Shown here: positions 17,144-26,066 of the stretch, one piece after another
Layout of the letters: each line of letters starts with the position of its first letter
Position numbering within the stretch: position 1 is the stretch's first letter
Origin: Bdellovibrionales bacterium RIFOXYD12_FULL_39_22
GTDB lineage: Bacteria > Bdellovibrionota > Bacteriovoracia > Bacteriovoracales > Bacteriovoracaceae
DNA: 64,000 nt
NCBI GenBank assembly: GCA_001770205.1
Contig: MEQL01000057.1
Span: 1-64,000, forward strand
Direction of reading: 5' to 3'
The notes under the pieces: generated by a model
The model's database searches: none
What the model saw: the letters and a program-made list of their open reading frames with translations, nothing else
What the model was told of the DNA's origin: nothing
Position numbers and translations under genes: made by a program

Positions 17144-17998
17144 TTGAATCATTTAAGGAAAAATTTACTCCCCCCTCTAATTGTATCTATGCTTTTGCAT
17201 CTGCTTTTTCTTGATTTTTACTGGCAATTTGCAGATACCTGGTGGAAAAAGGATAATAAAACACTCGGCCATCACCCTCGGGCCATTGAGATAAAAAAGC
17301 TAAGCAAAGAAGAAATTGCTCAAATTAAAAGACTAAAAACTGTTGGTGTTAAAAATGGCAACGATAAGTTCTCTATGAAACTTCCACCACCTTCAACCAA
17401 TAACCTGCCGCCAATTCCCCTAAAAAATTTGGCCCTAAAGCAACTGAAAGAATTTAAGTCCGCGACTAAATCGACAAGCTCTCCGCCCCTCACCCCGGCA
17501 CAAACGGAAGAAAAATTTATTGAAGTCTCCAACTCAAAACAAGAGCAAAATTATAAGCAAAAAAATGATCTTAGCTTTGCCAATCAAAGCAGTGCGCAAC
17601 TTTTGCGCTACTCCGACATGAATGTAAAATTTGCGGCACCAACCGGCGTCTCGGAAAGCGAGCTTAACTCTCTAGAAAAAATATACTACGGTTTCCAAAA
17701 ACGAACCTACGAATCATATATCACTTCATTCTTTTCCACCTTCAACAATTCTCTCATCAGCAGGCCAGCTTTACGCACTACCATTTTTAATAAACCACAT
17801 AAGCTTACTGGCCGTATAATTTTTGATAAAGACGGCAACATCGTAACTATAAAAATAATTAAAGGATCAAATGATGATGATGTACAACAAGTCTTTGAAG
17901 ATACCTTAAAAGGGATCGGCTCACTTCCCAATCCTCCGCAACAACTAGTGAAAGATGGAACTATTGCCGTCTACTATGATCTGTACATTAATTTATAG
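17144..17998 (+). CDS. TonB-like energy transducer
   Basis: A 284-residue protein with TonB layout: an N-terminal membrane anchor (about 10-28, LLPPLIVSMLLHLLFLDFYW), a Lys/Pro/Ser-rich periplasmic linker, and a C-terminal domain (about 225-284) in which GRIIFDKDGNIVTIKIIKGS followed by LPNPPQQLVKDGTIAVYYDL matches the TonB/TolA-type fold. It would couple the proton-motive force to outer-membrane transport. The start is TTG with GGAG 10 bases upstream; no ATG upstream fits. No ExbB/ExbD gene is nearby. Its 3' end overlaps that of the convergent anti-sigma-like gene by 6 bases. Confidence 0.7.
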   Translation: MNHLRKNLLPPLIVSMLLHLLFLDFYWQFADTWWKKDNKTLGHHPRAIEIKKLSKEEIAQIKRLKTVGVKNGNDKFSMKLPPPSTNNLPPIPLKNLALKQLKEFKSATKSTSSPPLTPAQTEEKFIEVSNSKQEQNYKQKNDLSFANQSSAQLLRYSDMNVKFAAPTGVSESELNSLEKIYYGFQKRTYESYITSFFSTFNNSLISRPALRTTIFNKPHKLTGRIIFDKDGNIVTIKIIKGSNDDDVQQVFEDTLKGIGSLPNPPQQLVKDGTIAVYYDLYINL

Positions 17999-18373
17999 AT
18001 ATAAAAAAGCAACTATGGCCGTCATGGCAGTCTGAATAAATTGCAATACACGCCCTTTGATGCCCTTTATTTTTTCAATAAAACGCCGTTGCACCAAGGC
18101 CTGCTTTTTCACTTCTATTTTTTTTGCCAGTATTGCTATTTCCCTTTTAAATTCATCTGCTGATTCTGCCGATATCGAGACAAATGGAATGTGATGATCA
18201 AGCTTCTCTAAAAATGTTTTCGCATCACGAAGTGTCCGTGTACAACTTCGACATCTGCCGATGTGGCCGGTCAAATAATCCAGATTCTCCTTCTGAGGAG
18301 AGTCTAACAAGGAAATAACTTTTCTAGCATGTAGACAGTGAGAACGAGAAACACTAGGTGAATGTTTAATCAT
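17993..18373 (-). CDS. zinc-finger anti-sigma-like protein, tail anchored
   Basis: A 126-residue protein with the zinc-binding anti-sigma pattern H37-x3-C41-x2-C44 and an upstream C13 as possible fourth ligand, a Lys/Glu-rich helical middle, and a hydrophobic C-terminal segment (about 108-126) that could anchor it in the membrane. It starts 11 bases after the stop of the sigma-factor-like gene, the usual sigma/anti-sigma arrangement. Its partner is inferred from position. The protein ends in the membrane segment, so there is no periplasmic sensor domain. Confidence 0.65.
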   Translation of the reverse strand: MIKHSPSVSRSHCLHARKVISLLDSPQKENLDYLTGHIGRCRSCTRTLRDAKTFLEKLDHHIPFVSISAESADEFKREIAILAKKIEVKKQALVQRRFIEKIKGIKGRVLQFIQTAMTAIVAFLYL

Positions 18374-18384
18374 ATATAAAGCAG

Positions 18385-18891
18385 TTAACTCCTGACTGTT
18401 TCGCCACTAGAAATAGAACCTAGAGAAAAAGTAATCCCCAAGTTAGTGGCAAGATCCGACCGGGCCGAATTAAGTTTTTCTATTACCGAAACTCTGGCCA
18501 GGCCAGTAACCTCTTCAATCTCAGAAAAATTGAGATTCAATTTATGTTTTAAAAATAAAATGGCCTTCTCTTCAAAAGGCAAAGCATAAAAAGGAGCGTG
18601 TTCTCCTTCCACAATAATACTACTTCTAATCTGTGAAAACCGCTTACTAGCGATATTGTAAATAGATTTTAACAGAAAATTTTTAACTTGTTTTAGCAAC
18701 GGATTACTAGAAGAGAAATCATCTTTTTCAATGCAAGCACGAATCAACTCATTGTCATCTAAAAGTAACACTTGCACGGAATCTAATACCAATTGCTGCG
18801 CTTGAAGATCATCTGGTAGCAAGGAGAAGGCAAAGTTAAAAAGATCTTTATAATTGTGTTCTAAGTAGTGTTCTAATTCTAAAACTTTCAT
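18385..18891 (-). CDS. sigma-70 family (ECF-like) sigma factor
   Basis: I start this gene at ATG 18891 (168 residues); a non-ATG start 39 bases upstream is possible. Region 4 is visible near the C-terminus: LPFEEKAILFLKHKLNLNFSEI then TGLARVSVIEKLNSARSDL, a helix-turn-helix that would read the -35 element. Region 2 is weak (YKDLFNFAFSLLPD, then LVLDSVQVLLL), so this is a divergent ECF sigma factor. It is followed by a zinc-finger anti-sigma-like gene. Its regulon is unknown. Confidence 0.65.
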   Translation of the reverse strand: MKVLELEHYLEHNYKDLFNFAFSLLPDDLQAQQLVLDSVQVLLLDDNELIRACIEKDDFSSSNPLLKQVKNFLLKSIYNIASKRFSQIRSSIIVEGEHAPFYALPFEEKAILFLKHKLNLNFSEIEEVTGLARVSVIEKLNSARSDLATNLGITFSLGSISSGETVRS

Positions 18892-19112
18892 CGCGGTCGA
18901 TATTCTACCAACAAGAATTGATGAGATCAATGGCCCATTTTAGATCGGCACTATCAAACCCACTTACAACACATTGATTTGACTACAAACAAACAGGTTA
19001 ACACTAATAAATTCAGAGTATTAATACAATAAAAAAATAAAATTTAAGAAAGGAAGCAAGAGTTACGATACGGTTAGTGGGGCATATTTATCAGGGAATC
19101 AGGGACTATAAT

Positions 19113-19790
19113 ATGACAAGATATTCAGCAATAGTAACATTCACTCTTCTAGTAATCTTGGCCGGATGTGATAGCGTGCAAAACCCATCCAATCGCGACA
19201 ACATCTCTCCCGGCACGACGGCCACTCCAACTCCAGGGGCAAATGTGGTGCCGACTGCTACGCCCGATCCTAATGCCCAAACGGAGGCCTATCGCTTTTC
19301 GGGAATAATTGCTCACGGCAATAGTGGTGGAGCGGTGCAATGGTCATCGGCCACCGTTAGCAAACTGGCCAGCTCACAAAGTCTTTTTGTAACTGACACC
19401 AGACTTAAACTTCGAGTAAAGGCCCGCTCCTCTCCTGGTAAAGTGGCCGCCGACAGTTACGGCAACGCCTGTACACAATATGCATTACCTTATAAAAAAC
19501 TACAAGTGACCGTAGGAGTTAGACGTGGTTCTACCAGTACCTACTTAGATAGCTACATTTTTGATGACATCGCTGTAGGCACCAAATCAGAAGTTCAAAG
19601 TTTCACTGTCCCACCTAACTCACTAACTGAACCATTTGTAGTTGAAATACACAGCGTCAAATGGGATTACACTTGCGAAGTTTGGTATGATGGCAGCAAT
19701 CCTAATTTCTGCCCATGGGACTATGTCTGGCCACTGGATTGCTTTGAACTAGAGCTAGAAATGGCCACTGACTATACTGCTGACATGTAG
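19113..19790 (+). CDS. secreted lipoprotein of unknown function
   Basis: A 225-residue predicted lipoprotein. The ATG at 19113 (AGGGA 9 bases upstream) gives a compact signal peptide with lipobox LAGC. A Thr/Pro/Ala-rich linker with repeated TATPTPG-like text follows, then a beta-rich domain with six or more Cys, ending in a Trp/Cys-rich stretch (CEVWYDGSNPNFCPWDY). I do not recognise the domain. It is convergent with the following gene, 7 bases apart. Confidence 0.65.
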   Translation: MTRYSAIVTFTLLVILAGCDSVQNPSNRDNISPGTTATPTPGANVVPTATPDPNAQTEAYRFSGIIAHGNSGGAVQWSSATVSKLASSQSLFVTDTRLKLRVKARSSPGKVAADSYGNACTQYALPYKKLQVTVGVRRGSTSTYLDSYIFDDIAVGTKSEVQSFTVPPNSLTEPFVVEIHSVKWDYTCEVWYDGSNPNFCPWDYVWPLDCFELELEMATDYTADM

Positions 19791-19797
19791 TTGCCGA

Positions 19798-20826
19798 TTA
19801 CAAGAATAGATTTTCACCCCTTTCTTTTTTTTGCTTAAGCTCTTTGTAAAATTCTATCAGTGACTTATTGGATTTTTTATACAAATCATAAATTCGGTTT
19901 TGCTCTTTTTCATATGTTAAAAAAGCGGCAAAGCGAGCATTATTCCACTCTCCACGCAACGGAAAGCAGGCAGTTTCACTAACCGCAAACTCCGTGCATA
20001 TTTTTTTAACTTGCGGATAAAAATCTCCAATTAAAAATTCTTTCAAAATGGCCTCGCTCTCTTCCTGCTTGCTTGGCCTTTGTACTTGGTATAGTTTGAT
20101 AAGCCTTTGGGCATAGGCCAAGATCTCCTCTTTTAATCGATCTTCCGCCGCCAGTTCTGCTAGCTTGCCGGCCCTACTGGCCGCGCTATCAAATTTAAAA
20201 TAAGCTAATGCCAGCTCACGGCCAAAAAAATTGGCCAAATTCTCATTTAACTCCACTTCATCCTTTATAAAGAAGATAGAATGAAATAATTCATGAAAGA
20301 TCATTTCCGTTAAATCAAAATCATCATACGCAAAAAAGGAAGATAAAATTGGATCGTCAAAATATCCTAAAGAAGAATAGGCATAAACCGGCCGCACCCA
20401 AGTTACATAATTTTGCTCTGCCAACTCCTTAGCATAATCTAGCGCTCGATCTTTAGAAAAAAAACCCAAATAAGGGAAACAACCAACAAACCAAAAACAT
20501 GCTTCCTTGGCCTCAATTTTATCAAACAAAGAGGCAATCACCAGATAACTAACAGCATCACGCTCTAAAAGTGTTGTTTTAGTATAGATGTCCGAGCTTT
20601 TTTCATTGAAATATTGATAAAAATATTTTCGCAACTCTTCTATATATTTTATCTTGTCTTTATATTTACTGGCAATCTTGCCATCCGCTAAAAGCTCCTG
20701 ATTCGATTTCGCATCATAAAAGATGGCCAACTGGCCCTGGCCTTGCTCAATGACATATTGCAATTTGGCGCAAGAAAAAATTACCGGCGATAAAATAATG
20801 ATAAGTGATAATTTTAAAATGCCCAT
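19798..20826 (-). CDS. predicted aminopeptidase lipoprotein (COG4324-like)
   Basis: A 342-residue lipoprotein with a signal peptide ending in lipobox FSC and early VIEQGQGQL, the hallmark of the predicted aminopeptidase family COG4324. The zinc motif HELFH is at H178-E179-H182, followed by NENLANFFG carrying the likely third ligand Glu. It should be a membrane-anchored metallopeptidase facing the periplasm or the outside. Its start overlaps the end of the beta-barrel gene by 13 bases, suggesting one transcript. Substrate unknown. Confidence 0.8.
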   Translation of the reverse strand: MGILKLSLIIILSPVIFSCAKLQYVIEQGQGQLAIFYDAKSNQELLADGKIASKYKDKIKYIEELRKYFYQYFNEKSSDIYTKTTLLERDAVSYLVIASLFDKIEAKEACFWFVGCFPYLGFFSKDRALDYAKELAEQNYVTWVRPVYAYSSLGYFDDPILSSFFAYDDFDLTEMIFHELFHSIFFIKDEVELNENLANFFGRELALAYFKFDSAASRAGKLAELAAEDRLKEEILAYAQRLIKLYQVQRPSKQEESEAILKEFLIGDFYPQVKKICTEFAVSETACFPLRGEWNNARFAAFLTYEKEQNRIYDLYKKSNKSLIEFYKELKQKKERGENLFL

Positions 20827-21431
20827 GAGAAACCGGCCAAATATTTTAAATTATCCGAGGCCTTGTCAAATTCGAAGGCCGGGAAAATAGATTTCACCGA
20901 TCCCTTAAGGGACAATCCACGGATTAATTTTATCTGCAAAATAAACGCAGCAAAAACAGAATCACATTTTCGTCTCTCTGAAGGAATTCTATAGACAATA
21001 CGATCTCCCGTAGAAATCCCCTCATAGGTTGCCTCAGAACTATAGGTATCCGTTTGTTTAGCATACCCCAAACTTACCATGGGTTTTACAAAAGAGCCTT
21101 GATCGGCCAACGCCTGACGAATACCAACTCCCCACACTTCGGTACGAATCCGACTCTGCTTACTAATTTGCTCCACATTATATTCGGTAATCTCAGAAAC
21201 ACCATTGTCGGTATTGATATTTTCCACGTTGGAGTAATTAAATTCAATCCCTGTCCAATTATAAAAATAGATGGCCACCGTTCCACTGTAGGTCCGCGTA
21301 ACAAAACTGCTTTCATTTTTGGTTCCATAGAGCTGCTTATCATAACCAAAATCTCCACCAATTTCAGTTATGGCCAAAAGGCCTGGAGAAAAGCTGAAGA
21401 TTAAAATTGATAAAAGTAAAACTTGGTGCAT
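20814..21431 (-). CDS. outer-membrane beta-barrel-like protein
   Basis: A 205-residue protein from the ATG at 21431 (AGAGGGATC upstream), with a signal peptide ending near LLAITEIG. The mature part alternates polar and hydrophobic residues with many aromatic girdle residues (TVAIYFYNWTGIEFNYSN, MVSLGYAKQTDTY) and ends in a terminal aromatic (GFSWAF), as expected of an outer-membrane barrel of eight or so strands. It overlaps the aminopeptidase start. No specific family recognised. Confidence 0.65.
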   Translation of the reverse strand: MHQVLLLSILIFSFSPGLLAITEIGGDFGYDKQLYGTKNESSFVTRTYSGTVAIYFYNWTGIEFNYSNVENINTDNGVSEITEYNVEQISKQSRIRTEVWGVGIRQALADQGSFVKPMVSLGYAKQTDTYSSEATYEGISTGDRIVYRIPSERRKCDSVFAAFILQIKLIRGLSLKGSVKSIFPAFEFDKASDNLKYLAGFSWAF

Positions 21432-21503
21432 AGTGATCCCTCTGTCATCATTATAGATGGTGAAAATTCTGGCGGCCACGGTAGGCAGAAGTTGCTACGA
21501 TTT

Positions 21504-22868
21504 TTAGCAAAATTTGATAAATTTTCCCTGACAGGAGTGAGGAGTAGTGGAAATTATTTCTACTTCCACCCATTTCCACTGATAATTAGAGTTATCATCT
21601 TCCATCTTGACATGCACTAAACGATGACAACTTGTTCGGCCAAACCACTTTTTTATCCCATTTTTAGAATTGCTGCCTTCTAACAACATAACAAAATGTT
21701 TTCCCACAAGTGCAGCACGAATGGCCCGTTGAATTTCAACTTGAACATTTTGTAACAAAACTAAGCGTCTATTGCGCAGATCTTCGCTTAAGCTATCCGC
21801 CATCTGGGCGGCCTTCGTCCCCTGGCGGGCAGAAAAGGCGTAGGAGTAGATAAAATCAAACTGCATTTTTTCAATAAAGTCGATGGTGGCCTGATACTCT
21901 TCCTCTGTCTCATTAGGAAAACCCACAATGATATCTGTGGAAATTACGATGTCAGGGCGAAGAGATCTTATTTTTTGAATTAAGTTTATATAGTGGGCAG
22001 TATCATGTCCTCGATTCATCCGTTTCAGCACACTATCCGAACCAGATTGGATAGGTAGATGAAGATGATTAGATAATTTTGATGCTACTTTATAAACACT
22101 TATTAGTTCATCCGATAAATCTTTAGGGTGACTTGTCGTATAACGCAAAAGGCGCAACCCTTCAATTTTTTCTAGTTCTAAAATAAGTTGGGACAAATTT
22201 TCCCCATTTTCTTTACCAAAGGAGTTAACATTTTGCCCCAACAGCGTCACCTCTTGAATATTTTTTGTTAAAACCAAATTTCGGACATCTGCTACCACTT
22301 CCGCAATTTTTCTGGATTTCTCTCTTCCACGAGTAAAAGGAACTATGCAGTAGGAGCAAAAATTATTACAACCTTTAATGATGTTTACAAAGGCCTGCAA
22401 AGACCCATGAGTAATCTTAGTCTCAATGGAGTAATTACTGCGATTATCCTGACTATTGGAGAAGATTTTATGCTCTCCTTGATAAAGGCGATAAATCATC
22501 TCATTAATTTGATCAATAGTATCAGTGCCAAAGGCGAAATCCAGATGTTTATACTTTTTTAAAAGTTCTTCGCCATCAGTTTGTGAGATGCACCCGGCAA
22601 TTCCGACCAGCAAATCTGGGCGGCCACCTTTAATTTTTTTTATCTCTCCCAGTCCAGAGTAAAATTTGGAGTTGGCCAAATCCCGAATAGCGCAAGTATT
22701 AAATAAAATAAGATCAGCTGTTGCAGGATCATCTGTCTGGGTAAAATTAATTTCCTGAAGATGGGATAGAATGCGTTCAGAGTCATGATAATTCATCTGG
22801 CAACCAAAAGTTTTGATCCAAACAGTTCTTTTCTTGGCAAACGCTGATGAAATGCTAACTTTATCCAT
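21504..22868 (-). CDS. miaB: tRNA-2-methylthio-N6-dimethylallyladenosine synthase MiaB
   Basis: MiaB, the radical-SAM methylthiotransferase that adds 2-methylthio to i6A37 of tRNAs reading UNN codons. All three domains are present in 454 residues: the N-terminal UPF0004 domain with cluster cysteines (FGCQMNYHDSE, NTCAIRDLA, GCISQ), the radical-SAM core with GCNNFCSYCIVPFTRGRE, and a C-terminal TRAM region. The sequence around Q-M-N-Y/x-D-S is that of MiaB rather than RimO. The gene is monocistronic or starts the leftward operon. Confidence 0.95.
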   Translation of the reverse strand: MDKVSISSAFAKKRTVWIKTFGCQMNYHDSERILSHLQEINFTQTDDPATADLILFNTCAIRDLANSKFYSGLGEIKKIKGGRPDLLVGIAGCISQTDGEELLKKYKHLDFAFGTDTIDQINEMIYRLYQGEHKIFSNSQDNRSNYSIETKITHGSLQAFVNIIKGCNNFCSYCIVPFTRGREKSRKIAEVVADVRNLVLTKNIQEVTLLGQNVNSFGKENGENLSQLILELEKIEGLRLLRYTTSHPKDLSDELISVYKVASKLSNHLHLPIQSGSDSVLKRMNRGHDTAHYINLIQKIRSLRPDIVISTDIIVGFPNETEEEYQATIDFIEKMQFDFIYSYAFSARQGTKAAQMADSLSEDLRNRRLVLLQNVQVEIQRAIRAALVGKHFVMLLEGSNSKNGIKKWFGRTSCHRLVHVKMEDDNSNYQWKWVEVEIISTTPHSCQGKFIKFC

Positions 22869-22960
22869 ATCCTCACTCTCAAATGTTTGGGCAAGCTAGC
22901 AAGAAAAAAAACTAATGTAAATTGGGAAGTAAAAGATAAAAAAAGAATCAAGTTCACCAA

Positions 22961-22990
22961 AAAAAAAGCGACCCCGAAGAGTCGCTTTTT
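22961..22990. terminator. intrinsic terminator downstream of the Lys-rich miniprotein gene
   Basis: Arms AGCGAC and GTCGCT flank an 8-base loop, with A-runs on one side and T-runs on the other, so it can act in both directions. On the minus strand it follows the miniprotein stop by about 26 bases and carries at least eight T after the stem. Confidence 0.8.
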
Positions 22991-23016
22991 ATAAATAATC
23001 TTCTATAAAGGCTTAT

Positions 23017-23121
23017 TTATTTTTTCTTTGCTACTTTTTTTGTAGCTTTCTTTGCTACTTTTTTTGTAGCTTTCTTTGCTACCTTCTTAGTTGCTTTCTT
23101 TGTTGCTTTCTTAGTTGCCAT
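23017..23121 (-). CDS. 34-residue Lys-rich H1-like miniprotein
   Basis: A tiny gene of 34 codons plus stop, built almost entirely of the tetrads ATKK and VAKK and ending KKK. AGGAGG lies 8 bases before the ATG and a clear terminator follows the stop, so expression is credible despite the size. The composition (about half Lys, the rest Ala, Thr and Val) equals the C-terminal tail of histone H1-like proteins, without any globular part. DNA or RNA binding is inferred from charge. It stands between miaB and clpA as its own transcription unit. Confidence 0.75.
   Translation of the reverse strand: MATKKATKKATKKVAKKATKKVAKKATKKVAKKK
23023..23118. repeat. four 24-bp tandem repeats encoding ATKKVAKK-type units
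   Basis: Units at 23023-23046, 23047-23070, 23071-23094 and 23095-23118. The first two are identical and the others differ at a few bases. They lie wholly within the miniprotein gene. Such exact repeats make copy number changes by slippage likely. Confidence 0.85.
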
Positions 23122-23251
23122 CGAAATTCCTCCTGTTAATAAAAAAAATGGTTCCTAAGATTAGGATAATCAAAAAACTATTTTAACGCAAACAAAAAAA
23201 TTGTTTTTTTTATTTTTTTTTATTTTAAGAGCGATGATGAATTTTTCATGC

Positions 23252-25636
23252 TCATGAAGAGAAGATAAAATCAATCTCAGCATTATCTATGCTCTCACTT
23301 TCATTTTTATCTTTCATTTTTATCTCTACACTTCCACCTTTTATTAATTTCCCAAAAAGAATTTCATTGGCAAGTGGCCTTTTAATCTTCTGATCAATGA
23401 TTCGTTCGATGGGACGAGCTCCCATCTGGGGATCAAATCCTTTTAGGGCCAGCCAATTACGAACCTCGCCATCAACCAGCAACTCAACATTCTTCTCTGC
23501 TAATAACATCTCAACTTTGATAATAAATTTATCCACCACCCGTAGAATATTTTCATGAGATAATTTATGAAAATAGATCACTCCATCCAATCTATTTCTA
23601 AATTCTGGGGTAAAAAAGTTCTTCAACGCTGTATTTAGCTTAGAAATATCACTATTGCCTTGGGCCTTCCCAAAACCGATAGAACCACTATCCACCTCTT
23701 TAGCACCAGCATTGGTTGTCATTATGATTATAGTGTTTTTAAAATCCGTCACCCGCCCATGCGCATCAGTTAGTGCTCCATGATCCATTACTTGTAACAA
23801 AATATTAAATATATCTGGATGCGCCTTCTCTATTTCATCGAGAAGTAAAAGTGAATAGGGTGATTTTTTTATAGCATCCGTTAATGTCCCCCCATTATCA
23901 TGGCCAATATAACCTGGAGGAGCTCCGATTAGTTTTGAAACGGCATGTTTTTCCATATACTCCGACATATCAAACCGTTTAAAAGGAATTCCCAGCAAAA
24001 ATGCCAACTGTTTGGCCAATTCTGTCTTTCCTACCCCGGTGGGGCCAGTGAATAAAAAAGAACATTGTGGTTTATCGGGATTTGCCAACCCTGAACGGGC
24101 CATCATTACCGCATCTACAACTTTTTCGACCGCCTCATTCTGGCCAAAAATAACATTTTTAAGATTGGTGTAGAGATTGCGCAACTTCTCTTTTTCATCT
24201 CCGACAACGGTTTGCTCTGGAATTTTGGCCATGCGGGCCACTACGCTCTCAATATCTCGCAAAGTAACGGCATGACGCTTACTTTTGGCCGGCAAAATTT
24301 GCAGCGCGGCCCCCGCCTCGTCTAAAACATCAATGGCCTTATCCGGTAAACGCCGATCACTAATAAATTTTTCAGATAACTTGATGGCATGTTTAATAAC
24401 ATTATTGGGAAATTTTACTCCATGAAACTCTTCATATTTGCTCTTTAATCCCACCATTATCTTGTAGCTATCATCAATAGAAGGCTCTTCAATGTCAATT
24501 TTCTGAAAACGGCGCGTAAAAGCACTATCTTTTTCAATGCTCTTTCTAAATTCATCGTAAGTCGTACTACCAATACATTTAAGTTTTCCCATGCTCAACG
24601 CCGGCCGCAACAAATTGGAAGCATCCATCGTCCCAGAACCCGTAGCACCAGCACCCATCAAAGTATGCATTTCATCAATAAAAAGAATGGCCTTTTGACT
24701 TTCATTATTTAATTTATCTAACTCTTTTAATACGGCCTTTAAACGCTCTTCAAAATCACCACGAAACTTGGCCCCCGCCAAAAGTGCTCCTAAATCGAGA
24801 GAGTAGATCTCTGCATTGTGCAAAACCTCTGGAACTTTTTTATTAACTATGGCCCAGGCCAATCCTTCGGCAATAGCAGTTTTACCGACCCCTGCCTCCC
24901 CGACCAATAGTGGATTATTCTTGCGCCGGCGCGACAGGACATGAATAATACGCTCAATCTCCTCTTCTCGGCCAATTAATGGATCAATCTTATTTTCTCG
25001 CGCCAACTTATTAAGATTAACAGTGAAGGCCTCTAGTGCTGACTGGCCATTTTGATTTATCGCCATTTTTTCCCCAATCGTAGCACCTCCCCCCTCAATG
25101 CTGATTGGGGTTATGCTATTATCCGTCAACGGACGATCTACCGAGTGGGCAATCTTTTCCACAATTTTATTACGATCAACGCCAAATTTATTTAAAAGAA
25201 AGATGGCAAAGCTCTCTTTTTCATAAAACATGGCGACTAAGAGATTCACTCCCGTAATCTCTTTTTTTCCTGCCGACTGCACATGCACCATTGCACGTTG
25301 TAAAACTCGTTGCAAGGCCAGGGTCAAATCAGGTTGATATAAAATTCCGTTGAGTTTTGCCACTTCGCGAATTTTTTCATCAGGAAATTGAACTTTGCTT
25401 AAATTCCCCACCTGTTGTTCGCTAAGCACACTAAAATTTTTACCATCGGCCAAGTATGCTTCTAGCTCTTGGCGCAAATCTGCCACGACTACACCACATG
25501 ATTCAATTAATTTACTAATAAAGGCATCGGTAAGTAAGGCCCAAAGGGTAACTTCCATGGAAACATATTCATGTTTTAGTTCATTGGCCTTTTTGATAGC
25601 AATATTAAATATATTATCTAACTTATGTCCCATCAT
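23252..25636 (-). CDS. clpA: ATP-dependent Clp protease ATPase subunit ClpA
   Basis: ClpA, the AAA+ unfoldase that feeds ClpP, 794 residues from the ATG at 25636 (AGGAG 8 bases before). It has the N-terminal Clp-N repeat domain (about 1-140) and two AAA modules: first Walker A GEAGVGKT with Walker B ILFIDEMH, second GPTGVGKT with [15 protein letters not shown]. The IGL/IGF-type ClpP loop is represented by GSIGFGKA. It starts 4 bases after the clpS stop, so the adaptor and unfoldase are co-translated. clpP is not in the window. Confidence 0.96.
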   Translation of the reverse strand: MMGHKLDNIFNIAIKKANELKHEYVSMEVTLWALLTDAFISKLIESCGVVVADLRQELEAYLADGKNFSVLSEQQVGNLSKVQFPDEKIREVAKLNGILYQPDLTLALQRVLQRAMVHVQSAGKKEITGVNLLVAMFYEKESFAIFLLNKFGVDRNKIVEKIAHSVDRPLTDNSITPISIEGGGATIGEKMAINQNGQSALEAFTVNLNKLARENKIDPLIGREEEIERIIHVLSRRRKNNPLLVGEAGVGKTAIAEGLAWAIVNKKVPEVLHNAEIYSLDLGALLAGAKFRGDFEERLKAVLKELDKLNNESQKAILFIDEMHTLMGAGATGSGTMDASNLLRPALSMGKLKCIGSTTYDEFRKSIEKDSAFTRRFQKIDIEEPSIDDSYKIMVGLKSKYEEFHGVKFPNNVIKHAIKLSEKFISDRRLPDKAIDVLDEAGAALQILPAKSKRHAVTLRDIESVVARMAKIPEQTVVGDEKEKLRNLYTNLKNVIFGQNEAVEKVVDAVMMARSGLANPDKPQCSFLFTGPTGVGKTELAKQLAFLLGIPFKRFDMSEYMEKHAVSKLIGAPPGYIGHDNGGTLTDAIKKSPYSLLLLDEIEKAHPDIFNILLQVMDHGALTDAHGRVTDFKNTIIIMTTNAGAKEVDSGSIGFGKAQGNSDISKLNTALKNFFTPEFRNRLDGVIYFHKLSHENILRVVDKFIIKVEMLLAEKNVELLVDGEVRNWLALKGFDPQMGARPIERIIDQKIKRPLANEILFGKLIKGGSVEIKMKDKNESESIDNAEIDFIFSS

Positions 25637-25640
25637 GACA

Positions 25641-26003
25641 TTACTCCTGCTCAATGGCCGTCTTCAAAGGATGTCCAGCATCACGGGCCATTTTATTAAC
25701 TCGCGCTACCTTAGTTTCTGCTATTTCGTAAGTATAGACACCACAAACACCAACTCCCGTTGTATGAATATCCAACATGATCTTCTGTGCTTCCGTTTCG
25801 CTCTTAGCAAAAACCACTTTCAAGACTAATACGACAAAATCCATCGTTGTATAATCATCATTATGCATTAGTACTTTGTAGCGAGGGGGTGGTTTAACTT
25901 TATCCTTACTAACCACCATAACATCATTTTCACCCTCGCCTTGCTCAGGTGATTGTGGTCCCATAAAAATAATTTGAAAATTAAAAACATGTCCCATTTT
26001 CAT
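25641..26003 (-). CDS. clpS: ClpS adaptor of ClpA (N-end rule)
   Basis: ClpS delivers N-degron substrates to ClpA. The core is recognisable from PPPRYKVLMHNDDYTTMDFVVLVL, which includes the N-end residue pocket (NDDYTTMDFV), through IHTTGVGVCGVYTYEIAETK. At 120 residues it is of normal size for the family. The start is uncertain: ATGs at codons 1, 3 and 14 are possible and none has a strong ribosome-binding site. The usual core begins after a variable N-terminus, so all are compatible. Confidence 0.93.
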   Translation of the reverse strand: MKMGHVFNFQIIFMGPQSPEQGEGENDVMVVSKDKVKPPPRYKVLMHNDDYTTMDFVVLVLKVVFAKSETEAQKIMLDIHTTGVGVCGVYTYEIAETKVARVNKMARDAGHPLKTAIEQE

Positions 26004-26066
26004 AGGAGTATCTCGATCACTATAATTTTTAATTGCCCCATTTATACGCTTTATTTTAAGATAAAT

